Shown here: piece by piece, positions 54,901 to 64,000 of the stretch | Numbering within the stretch: the first letter of the stretch is position 1 | Layout: the number at the start of each line of letters is the position of its first letter | From: Tetranychus cinnabarinus | Taxonomy: Eukaryota; Arthropoda; Arachnida; Trombidiformes; Tetranychidae | NCBI GenBank assembly: GCA_022266195.1 | Contig: WHVY01000003.1 | Location: 9,610,001 to 9,674,000 of the forward strand | Length of the DNA stretch: 64,000 nt | Reading direction: 5' to 3' | The notes under the pieces: model-generated | Database searches by the model: none | Seen by the model: the letters and a program-made list of their open reading frames with translations, nothing else | What the model was told of the DNA's origin: nothing | Made by a program: the position numbers and the translations under genes

Positions 54901-57900
54901 CACAAGCAATTTACTGATTATTTGATGGCTAAGATTTAATTATGCCATAACAAGCATTAAAAGATGATAATGAACTGTAAATTGTTCAATCTTGAAACAA
55001 TTAGCTGATAATCCGTTGAAAAAACAAAGGAAACCATTTAATGAAAAATGGTTTTTCAATAAACTTTGACTTTTTTACAAACATGGCAAATTATTCCTTT
55101 GTCTGTGTTAAATACTGGTTAAGGAGAAAATTATTCACATTTAATTAAATTTTAATGATAATCGATACTAATGATGATTAATTTTTTATTACAGGGATAG
55201 CACATTAACTAAATTACTGGCTGATAGTCTATCTGGAAGTGGAATGACATTAATGGTATGGGATAACTGTTTATATCGCTGTTGTTGCATGAAACTAAAA
55301 ATCTGGTTCAACATCTTAGCTGACATTCAACTCTTTTCTGTTTCTTTTTTTTCTTCTTTTCTCTTTCAACCAACAATTTAATCATTCCATCATTTCCTAA
55401 TTACCATTTGCATCAACAACTAATTGTAGGTTGCCTGTGTTTCCTCGTCACCTGAAGATGCCTCAGAGACAATAAACACTTTGAGATATGCGGCCCGAGC
55501 TAAGAAAGTGAAAACCAACCCAATTGTCCGAATGGATCCCCGAGAACTGTTGATATTGTCCCTGAAACGAGAAGTTAGATTGCTCAGAATGGAAAATATC
55601 TACCTTAGACAACAGGTGAGATAATCTGTTTGATTCTAAAGAAATGGTTAGTCAAGAGAAAAGGTAGTTAACACAAAGGAAAGAACCTGTTAGAACAATG
55701 AAAGCTTATCCATGAATAATATTTTAGCAAGTCTTGCCAATGAAGCTCAAGTAAACTTGTTGCCCAGCTAATCGAGGTGATTAAAACAAAAGGAAAGGAT
55801 TCTGTGCAGGTCAATCAACTGATGATAAAGTCACGCAAGCATTATCCAGTTTAACTCTCCATAGCACCAGAAATGAGTAAATTATATTTAGTGCCATCAA
55901 CCCGTTGTTTGATGAAGTAAAGCATTCACTGAGAATGAATCAATTGTGTGATGCTTTTCCAATCAATCTTTCAACTTATCATCAAACATTATATTACAGT
56001 GTTAAAGGATGTATTGCGAGATTAGGATTTGGATATATTTTTATATTTTGCTCAAGAAACCAGATAAAATTGTGTTAACTGCCTTGAAGAAAAAGGTTCA
56101 TGACTTAACATGGCAATTTTGATGTTTTATTATCTCATCTGGTCACTGAGATTATCTGTATGTATATAAATTGTGTATTGATTAACATGAAAATACAAAT
56201 CATATCATATGATGTATGTCATGGTAATAGATGCAGTTTGATGGTGGGCCACTTGGCTTAAGGAAAATTGATAAACCAACGAGTCCATTAAGGGGTATCG
56301 CGGTGATTGGCAATATGGTCAAAAATGGCCTTCGAAAGACAAGATTCAAATGGAGGAAACGTTAATGACAATCCTAAAGTGAATATTTATTGAAATTGAA
56401 GGAGGATTCAGACAAGATTCAATACTGAGTTAACCAGATTTTTTTGGTTCTTTCTTTATCTTCACTTTCACCATCTATTCTCGTTATACTAACACTCACG
56501 CTACTATACACGCTTATATACACACACTATCACACTTTCATTTACTCGGTTGGATGAAATTCAAGAAAAGATGAGAATCAGTTGACAGAAAGGCACATTT
56601 TTCCACTGATTCAAATGAGATATTAAAGTGTGCTATTTTTTAATAACCAAAAATTATATAAATATTACAAAAATGTAATCTTTATGTACATTGGTTCAGC
56701 TAAAGTATATTAATATTTAATACAATGTCTATGAGCGTAGGTTGATCTAGTTTTGATGATATATTTTTTGATTAAAAAATCTATATTTTTCTCGTTGATC
56801 ACCAAGAAATATGAAATGTTTAACTTTATAAATCATTGAGATTTGAAATTTTATTTTTATTTTATGAGTGACAAAATTACCTCAATAATCACACAGAGCT
56901 ACTGATTATGTAAAATTTGTGCATTTCAGGCCTACGCACAACTCAAGAGTCGAGTGAATTAAGCAAATTTATGATATAAGTTAACCTAATATCATTGTTG
57001 GCAATCAAAATAATTTAATTGTATTTTTCTCATCTTTTCATCACAATTTCATTCAACCTTGGAACATAATTCAGTGATGAATTTAATTTATTGATCATCA
57101 AAGGGAAAATGTTTTTCCTTTGCTCCACATTCAATCATTTTATTTTTGATATGCTTTCAGCTTGAAACAGCTTTCAGACTGAAATGGGAAACCAATGATT
57201 CTGGGTCACAGAATCTCAGACATTCAGAATCTTTTGGTGACTCAAGAAGACGATTGGTTGCAAGCAAAATTAGCTTAATGTAAATTACGCACATTCAACT
57301 TTTAATCAATAATGAAGCAAACCCAAATGATACAGTATTTTTGTTTTCTGGGTTAACCCATTTCAACTAAAGGTTAATCAAACTGAGATTCATTTTGCTC
57401 ATTACTCATTATGATCAGGATTAACCTCTCAGCACTTTCAATCTTTCCTCTGCCATTAATTATGTTATCCTTTCATCGAGCTTATATTTACAATAATAAG
57501 TTATCCAACTCTTGAATGAAAATTTTATTGCCTTGTCAACGTTTCTCAAGTTGATCACACACAATGAGCATAACTGGTTGTCTTCATTCAAAGCTAATGA
57601 GACAATCAATCAATCAACAATTACTATATCTTATAAAGCACACACACAATTATTCTTGTTAAATGATGAAAATTGTGAGAATCAATCATTCTAATTGTAC
57701 AATTTATCCACAAAAAAATAAATTTCTCGGTTATTTTTAATGTAATATGTTGGACAAGTTCAAACATTGAAGTCAGTTAAATGTCAATCTGTTTCAACTT
57801 GCATTCCCAATCTTTCAACAATAAAGTCTCTATTTAATTGAACAAAAATATATTCAATGACTCCATTGAGTGTGTATTTAATGGTCAATGAAATAATCAA

Positions 57901-59288
57901 CTTTAATTTTGTTTCGTTAAATGCTGGGTAAAATTAGCTTCTTTTTGTTAATAGTTTAACCGGTTTCATTGTTTTCCTCAATGTTCACATTGAATTAAAA
58001 AATTGAACAATTAAAAATGGAATGTAAATCACTCCTCAAATTGTGCTTGATAATTTAACAAAAGACTCTATGAATAACAATAGAGATGAGAAACAGGTTT
58101 GGTTATATAAAATGTAATTCAAAATGAATACCTGAAAAGATCGAGATTCTTGCAACTCGTCCTGTAAAGGCCTTAAAAATGCGATTCGATCTTTTAGGTT
58201 TGTATTTTTACATCTTTGAGTGTAATGATTAACTTGATATGTTAACTAATTGTTGATCATCTTTATTGCCATTGTGGCCATAACTCATGTAAAACCATTT
58301 TACATGTACAACTGCATAAACAAACATTAAGATTGCCATGTTGGTCATGATTTTAGTAACAATCAAGATTTACTTCTAATATTAATATTTCTTGAAATAA
58401 CCTGAATAATAACTTTCTTTTGTTTTCTTTCCATTATCTTATATTCATCATTTCGATCATGGTTCATCTTCCATCACCTAATATGATTGATTTGATGTGT
58501 GTTTTGGTTATTTGGCTTGTTGGATCACAAATGGATAGCTTAACATTGGAAGTGGATTTATCCTCAACAATGGTGATCGTCCAACTTCAAATGATTCAAT
58601 TTCATCTCATGATAATACAATTAATGGAGTTAATGGAGATAAAAAAGAGAAGCAAATTTTAATGGCAATTGATCAACATGGCAAGCTTGAAGTTGAAGGA
58701 AACAGAGATTCGGGAAAGCAAGAAATTAAGGACAATTTACTTCATAAATATATGCAACAAAATGAAGGGTTGAGAGCTGAAAATGCTCAACTTCACCAAC
58801 AACGAGAACGTCTCATTCATGACCATGAATTGGTTTGTCGAGAAAATGATAGATTAAGGAAAAGGTTATCGATACCAAATCAAGAGGCGACTAACATAAT
58901 TTATCAAGAAAATGGCTTTAATGGTGAACCAGATCAAACAATTAAAGGTGACAATGAAGTGGACAATGGAAACTTGTCTAATAATGTTAATTCAAATACT
59001 AAATCAAATAATATGAGAAATATCAGGAAAGATGAAGAAAGACGACCTTCTTTGGTGGCTATTAATGGTAATCGAGAGGAAAGATCACATAATAGATTTA
59101 AATTTAATGATAAATCAGCAAATGGAAAGCTTATGCTTGTTAATGGTTTAAATGATGCAAATAACAACACTGACAATCATTCTAATTATAATTTAATCAA
59201 GGATAGTAATGAGAAGCAATCAAATGATATTAATCTGGAGTTGAGAGGGACTTCAGCAGCAACTAAGACTCGATTCAGGAGGAAGTAA
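45975..59288 (+). CDS. Kinesin motor protein, KIF12/Klp54D-like
   Basis: Motor exons: 45975-46132, 48878-48956, 49628-49755, 50066-50141, 50539-50691, 52519-52651, 53489-53789, 55195-55255 and 55430-55615; all phases agree (425 codons). After an acidic Ser-rich leader come INVVVRVRPI, P-loop AYGQTGSGKT (about 129-138), SLEVYNEQ-type motif (SYLEVYNEQ), switch I SSRSH (258-262), switch II DLAGSE (293-298), and NTLRYAARAKKVKTNP, the neck. All ATPase motifs are intact, so it should walk on microtubules. SLKREVRLLRMENIYLRQQ begins the stalk. The tail is less certain: a likely exon 57161-57279 (LETAFRLKWE) and a last exon from about 58553 (or 58539) to 59288 with coiled coil NEGLRAENAQLHQQRERL and an Asn/Ser-rich end. 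Poly(A) candidate at 59899. The KIF12/Klp54D label is from memory of the neck-stalk sequence. Confidence 0.82.
46133..48877. other. Kinesin intron 1
   Basis: 2.7 kb intron, AT-rich. Around 47960-48530 there is a stretch with coding-like flavour but several stops. No other feature recognised. Further long kinesin introns (50692-52518, 53790-55194, 55616-57160, 57280-58552) likewise show no gene. Confidence 0.5.
56930..56962 (+). other. Possible alternative terminal exon of the kinesin
   Basis: After the acceptor-like GTGCATTTCAG, the frame reads AYAQLKSRVN then TAA. It joins in phase 0 to the exon ending at 55615 and extends the coiled coil by ten residues before stopping. It would give a short, tail-less kinesin. 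Suggestive only. Confidence 0.3.
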
Positions 59289-60740
59289 AATTTAAAGCTA
59301 CATTTTTTTTGTGTCTTCAAGACTAATAATTGGATGGAAATGAAGTCGTGAGGATAATATTTTTGAATGTTATCAAAGATGAAAAGGGTTAAGGAAGGAT
59401 TCACAAGAAACAAACGATAAAAGTAAACATAGAATGGTGAAAGTAACGATTTCAAGATAATAATGAGATAGTTGATGACTTTTTCACATTACTGGTTCAA
59501 GTTATTTCTTTTTTTCTGCTGCTTTCAATTGTTCAACAAAAGCTCATCTCGTCATGAGAAAGAGGAAGTTAAGGTGACACAGTAAAAAAAGAAAGACAAC
59601 GATGAGAAAGGAAGAGAATCAGGAGCATCATCGAAAAGAGTTGAAAGATTAAAGAGGAAGAGAAAGGAAAAACAATTTTAAATAATTAAAGAGAAAGTAA
59701 TAATTCAATTTATAATTGACTTCATTTAGTCAAAAAACGAGTGAATAGGAAATACAAAACGATACCGAGAAATGCGCAGAATTATTTGAATAAACAAAAG
59801 CTGTATATTAGTCACTTTCATTGTAAATTAATCATTCAATTGAATTATCAGCAACATTGTACTTCAATTGTAAATAATGTATTTTTGTTGTTGTTGCAAT
59901 AAAAGGTACCATAATTTGATTGTTTTTTATGTTATTCAATTAAAACTATCGTTTTTTTGATGCCATTATTTTAATCACAGTTTGACCGATAAAATATGAA
60001 ATTATTTTCACTGTGAATCAGATTTTAATTTGTTTTCAAATACTAGTGGATGGGTTAAATTATAAAAGCTCAATTTTTGACAATTGGATTCCGTGTTGGG
60101 GATTTCGCGCGCGATTGTGTCTTATGAATACACTAATAACAGCATTTTTTTTCTCATCTTTCTCATAGTTATTTATAAAAAACACGCAGTTATGAGGTAC
60201 GCAAAAAAGATTGAATAGATTGTTAAAATTTAGTTAACTAGAGTCTCAGAACAAAGTGAAGAGTTAATTTTCTTTTGTTGCGAGGATTTGTTTTTTCAAT
60301 ATTAGTGATAGTTTTTATACACCAGCACTTGGCTGGTAGTGAAAAGAAGATGAAAGAGAAAGGTAGAAGGAAGAAAAATAGAGAAGGAAAAGAGAGAGAA
60401 AGAGAAAGAGAAGAAGAGAACAGAAAGATCTTTTTCTCATTGTATCTCAGTAGAAACGGTGATAGATGAAGGGTGGGCTTCCAAATTAGTTGAATGAAAT
60501 TGAAAATTAGTTAATTTGAAAAACGGCAACATAGGGAAAAGAAAACTCAGCGATGTTTCGATGCTGCTGCTTGCGATTTTTCTGGTTGCAATAATAATGT
60601 AATTATGTTGCAAACGGTTCCTTTCAACTATTTTCCGATGATTTTACGTTGAAGTTGCTCAGTATTCTAGGTAGATAATCTTCAAATTTTGCTTTGTTAT
60701 GCTTTTGTTTTTTAGGTTTTTATTATTTCTTCATCTCAAC
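59289..60740. other. Convergent intergenic between kinesin and PP2A
   Basis: Holds the kinesin 3' UTR (AATAAA at 59899-59904) and, after 60350, a GA-rich purine run. The open stretch at 60275-60469 lacks an ATG in good position and is mostly low-complexity. AATAAA on the minus strand at 60719-60724 may end the PP2A transcript. Confidence 0.5.
60350..60430 (+). repeat. GA-rich low-complexity run
   Basis: Purine-only tract rich in GAGA/AAGA (for example GAGAGAGAAAGAGAAAGAG). Low complexity; no coding claim. Confidence 0.7.
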
Positions 60741-62634
60741 CTACAGGAAATAATCAGGAGTCCTCCTAGTAACATGTGGTTCTCCTCTTCTAGGTGCAGG
60801 ATCAAATTGCAAGAAGGAATATTTGAGACTATCATCAAGCTCCATGATGGCTGCCTGATTACCGCAACGATAACAATAGTTAGGTGCGGAAAAAATGGTG
60901 ACTACATTTCTATCGTGGCACCAGTTGTACCCTTCCATAACTAGTTGATGAGCTCGAGATACCAAGGTTAATCCATTAGTATGATTAAATGTTTCACTAA
61001 TATCCTGTCCAAAAGTGTAACCAGCTCCTCGAGGAGAAATACCCCATCCTCCTCGGTCATCTGGGTCACTCCAAAGAAGATCACACATAGGTCCTTCATG
61101 AGGAACCTCTTGTAAACGATCAAGAGCTCGAATATGGTCCAATGTGTCTATAGATGGTGATAATCCTCCGTGGAGACAGAATATCAGACCGTCAACTGTA
61201 ATATAAATTTGGAGATGAGACAATAGAAAAAATTTAGTTAATCAAAATTTGTCAAAATAGATGAACGCAATGTAAACTCAAAATAAAATATCCAAGGCCT
61301 AAGGTTGAGGGATTTCATCAATAACATGTTTTGACAAATATAGCAATGAGTAATTGAAATGTCTGATTATTACCTTAATCTAGGCAATAAAATGTTAAGT
61401 AACTACGATCAAAACAAGAATTCTTAAATAATAATAAAAGAGTGTGAGGATTAATAAATGATAGTAGTTAATTTTTTGAAAAGATAGCATTTTAATGTCT
61501 TCTACTATCTATCCACTTGCAACTAATCTTCTATTTTTAAGAAAGAAAGCCTGTGATAAGTTTATGGCATGGTAAATTACTCAGACAAATCAAAGAGATG
61601 GCCTTGGAAGTCTTAGAAGATCAAAACAAAAAATATCTCACCTAAAGCGGTTAAAGGTAAGTAGTCGAAAAGATCGGTAAAGTATCTCCAAACATTAGCA
61701 TTACCATATTTACGTAAACATTCGTCGTAAAAACCATATACTTGGGTGATTTGTCGTGACTCATGGTTACCCCTTAAAATGGTTATCCTTTCCTTATAAC
61801 GGACTTTAAGACACACTAACAATGATACAGTCTCTACAGAGTAGTACCCACGATCGACATAATCACCCATAAATAGATAATTTGTATCCGGAGATTTTCC
61901 TAGAAGAAGATGAGAAAAGAGGTGAAATTAACAATGGGAAATATGTAATCCAATAGAATTAATCTTCACTTTCTATGCAGCTGACCATTAAAATACTGTC
62001 CTTTTCATTCATTTTCAGTGCTATAAGCTTTATTTTTGCTAAGATGACTTTGAATCAAGCCTGCATCAAACAAGTGAAGTGCAAATTGACAGAGAGCTCT
62101 ATAGAAGAGATTAGGAAGAGCAAGCCTATGAAGCGCAAGCAAAATGAATAGGATAAACTATTCACAGGTTTTAAATTGAAAGAATGAGGAATCATTTCAA
62201 TTAAAAAAATAAAGGCAGAGAAAGAGAAAAAAAGGAAAGAGAGGAAGTTAAAAATATATATATTTGTGAAAAGTAAAATGAAAAGAAAGGAATAAGGAAA
62301 GAGAAGTAAGAGAAAGGGCACAAGAGAGTTAAAGAAAGAGATGAAAGAGAGAGGTTATCAGTGAAGTATTATTACCTCCTATCTTAAATAGCTCCTGTAA
62401 ATCATGGAATTGGCCATGTACATCACCACAAACAGTTACCGGGCATTTAACCTCTTGTACATTACTTTCCCTTGAAAGAATCTCTTTGGCTTTTTCACAC
62501 AATAATCTAACTTGATTTTCCGTTAACTGTTTACATTCCATAAGACTTTCAATATAATTGTCCAATTCCTTTAAGGAAGGCTCCTTTTTGGTATTGGTAA
62601 CCTCATTGTTCAATGAACCACTGTTTTCCGTCAT
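60741..62634 (-). CDS. PPP2C: Serine/threonine protein phosphatase 2A catalytic subunit
   Basis: Minus-strand exons 62634-62376, 61899-61642 and 61195-60741 give 323 residues with matching phases. Metal-binding motifs GDVHG (70-74), GDYVDRG (98-104) and GNHESR (130-135) are intact, as are the two-metal His and the Arg/Tyr of SRAHQLV and APNYCYRCGN. It ends TRRTPDYFL, the C-terminus of PP2A that is leucine-methylated and tyrosine-phosphorylated and controls B-subunit choice. It should work in the cytosol and nucleus as part of the PP2A heterotrimer. From LKELDNYIE on it is close to vertebrate PP2A-C; the N-terminus is about 14 residues longer (MTENSGSLNNEVTNTKKEPS), and no better ATG is seen. 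Two short introns, GGTAATA- and GGTGAGA-type donors. Confidence 0.95.
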
Positions 62635-63255
62635 TGTTGAAAAATTTAAGTGTGATCACTGGTAAACACAGTAATTAATAGATTAGTATAAATGAAAACC
62701 AGTTGAAACAATTAATTAAATAAAATGATTTTTCCGATGATTCCTCACAACAAGCAACTTGATTTGATCAATAAAACTGAAGTAAGTTACTCCAAAGAGC
62801 AACCGCCCTGAATGGTGGCAGCACCAGGTGCCATTACCATTGGTTCATCACAAAGTGTAATAAAAGACTATTAAACACATTTATCTTAGCTTAAGAATTA
62901 TTGAAACATTCTTTTAATTTCAATTAAACCATTGAACCTTTTTTATTTATCTTTTATTTAGATGTAATAGTGTCAAAATACAATTGATTTATAAAAGTTT
63001 GACCATTTTACAGTAAAATCTGTCAATTAATTGTTTAAATTGTGTCGCCCTCTTTAGACCCCAGTTCAAATCTTTCGTTGAAACGACTGTAAATTACAAT
63101 TTGTAATTACAGGCAACATTACCGAATAAAGATTACTTCTGTTTTTGTTTCATCAATCACCAAGAATACAATTAAGCAAACAATTGTAAAAAGAAACATA
63201 ATCACCTGAGTGTTTATTATAATAAAGTGTTTCAATGAGTTAAAGAAAAAGTCAA
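62635..63255. other. Intergenic, PP2A promoter side
   Basis: AT-rich, no coding content. Upstream of PP2A and downstream of the secreted peptide gene. Confidence 0.5.
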
Positions 63256-63528
63256 TCAAGCAACTTGTTCACTTGATTTAGGTGGATAAAAAGGCATAAA
63301 ATCGCATCTACAGAAGGGTCCACCATCACCATGATTGCATGCGTATTCACAGAAATTAGCTCGCCAGACCAGTCCTTGTTCGCTTTCAATTGTAAATTTA
63401 TTACCAACCAACTTGATCTTATTAGCTCCTGTTGGTGCTGATTCACAGCAAATCAATTGTAAAGACACCAATAGGATTGACAGGATAATGGAAAGGCTAA
63501 CAAAAAATATTGATGATTTCATTGCCAT
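63256..63528 (-). CDS. Small secreted cysteine-rich peptide
   Basis: Single-exon minus-strand frame of 90 residues. Residues 1-28 (MAMKSSIFFVSLSIILSILL and on to CCES) are a strong signal peptide; an alternative start is Met3. The mature part has a polar segment (NKIKLVGNKFTIESEQ) and then a compact Cys cluster, FCEYACNHGDGGPFCRCDF, with four Cys (C-x3-C-x8-C-x-C spacing) and a proline-rich tail MPFYPPKSSEQ. This looks like a small disulfide-stabilised secreted peptide, perhaps a neuropeptide-like precursor or other secreted factor; no named family is claimed. TTTATT at 63213-63218 (AATAAA on the minus strand) is about 40 bp after the stop, supporting a real transcript. Confidence 0.6.
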   Translation of the reverse strand: MAMKSSIFFVSLSIILSILLVSLQLICCESAPTGANKIKLVGNKFTIESEQGLVWRANFCEYACNHGDGGPFCRCDFMPFYPPKSSEQVA

Positions 63529-64000
63529 CTGTAATTTATTTTAACCCGCTTTTGTTTACTAGACACAATTTTATTTATGAATTATATAACAGTTGAAACA
63601 TTTAAATTCACGATTATAAATAAGAAATTAAAACTAAGACAACTCAAAGATGTACAATGTATAGTGTACTCAAACAATTTAGATTAATATTTGGGGCTGA
63701 TTTCGTCGTTACTCCGAATATATGAATTCAGTTACAGTTAATCTGAAAAAAATGAACAAAGCTATCATTTAGTGATCAGAGTAATAGTTGGAAATTTTAT
63801 CAAATTTGGTGATTGTTCATTATTTATCAATTGTCATTAATAGGCTGTAATTTAAAAGATAATCATTGAATAATGTTAGCGGTTGTCATTTTGATTGTAC
63901 GTCAGTTTTCTCGGAATAATTTTCAGTTCTCCAAAGTTGGGTAACAATACTGGCAATTCAAAACTGATCAGTGATCATATTTGGAAGTTATAATCAAATG
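63529..64000. other. Window end, no gene seen
   Basis: AT-rich upstream region of the secreted peptide gene, without recognisable coding content. Confidence 0.45.

Noticed and set aside
58420..58662. 80-residue hydrophobic frame beside the kinesin tail.
   Set aside because: It is out of frame with the coiled-coil exon and Met/Leu-rich by composition; the neighbouring frame fits the kinesin better.
60275..60469. 64-residue frame with a hydrophobic start and charged tail.
   Set aside because: No ATG at the start and the tail is simply a GA-rich low-complexity run.
1..64000. CRISPR arrays, bacterial operons, rRNA and tRNA genes.
   Set aside because: No regularly spaced repeats, no ribosomal RNA-like blocks and no convincing cloverleaf were seen by eye; introns and TATA boxes show a eukaryotic nuclear genome. 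A tRNA scan would be needed to exclude isolated tRNAs.

Overview
The window looks like nuclear DNA of a spider mite (Tetranychus urticae or a close relative). It is AT-rich, with short GT-AG introns, very compact intergenic spacing, clan-2 cytochrome P450s of the CYP392 type, soluble bacterial-style UDP-glycosyltransferases (UGTs) without signal peptide or membrane anchor, and an intronless DEG/ENaC channel gene of the kind expanded in this mite. The species is an inference from these families; no identity search was possible.

Left flank (1-12 kb): the 3' end of a LETMD1-like gene; a two-exon GNPTG (mannose-6-phosphate tagging) gene; an FKBP12 gene; a tiny TOM5-like gene on the minus strand; P450-1; a three-exon UXT prefoldin-like gene; a PPCDC (coenzyme A biosynthesis) gene 82 bp behind it; and a three-exon unrecognised protein with faint BEN-domain resemblance.

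Core (12.6-38.8 kb): an array of six convergent modules, each with a P450 or P450 relic on the plus strand and a UGT on the minus strand, sharing a spacer. The two outer P450s (12679-14154 and 33665-35146) are intact; the four inner ones are pseudogenes reduced by internal deletions and frameshifts. All six UGTs are intact, each with a 29-nt first exon and the same phase-2 intron. The UGT C-terminal (UDP-sugar binding) halves are almost identical while the N-terminal (acceptor) halves fall into two groups, and nucleotide variants are patchworked between copies. This points to gene conversion. A shared AACACTTG block lies 171-180 bp before every UGT start. P450s (phase I) and UGTs (phase II) plausibly act in one detoxification route.

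Right edge of the array (39.2-40.36 kb): a decayed copy of the P450-UXT-PPCDC block from 7-9.5 kb, which shows that the array was built from a larger module. A 349-bp pogo/Tigger-like deletion derivative with perfect 27-bp terminal inverted repeats and TA target duplication sits just after P450-3.

Right flank (40-64 kb): a DEG/ENaC channel gene, a tentative four-exon gene, an eight-cysteine secreted peptide gene, a kinesin gene of about 13 kb (KIF12/Klp54D-like), the PP2A catalytic subunit gene, and a second small secreted cysteine-rich peptide. Stretches between these, and the long kinesin introns, show only AT-rich sequence with short simple repeats.
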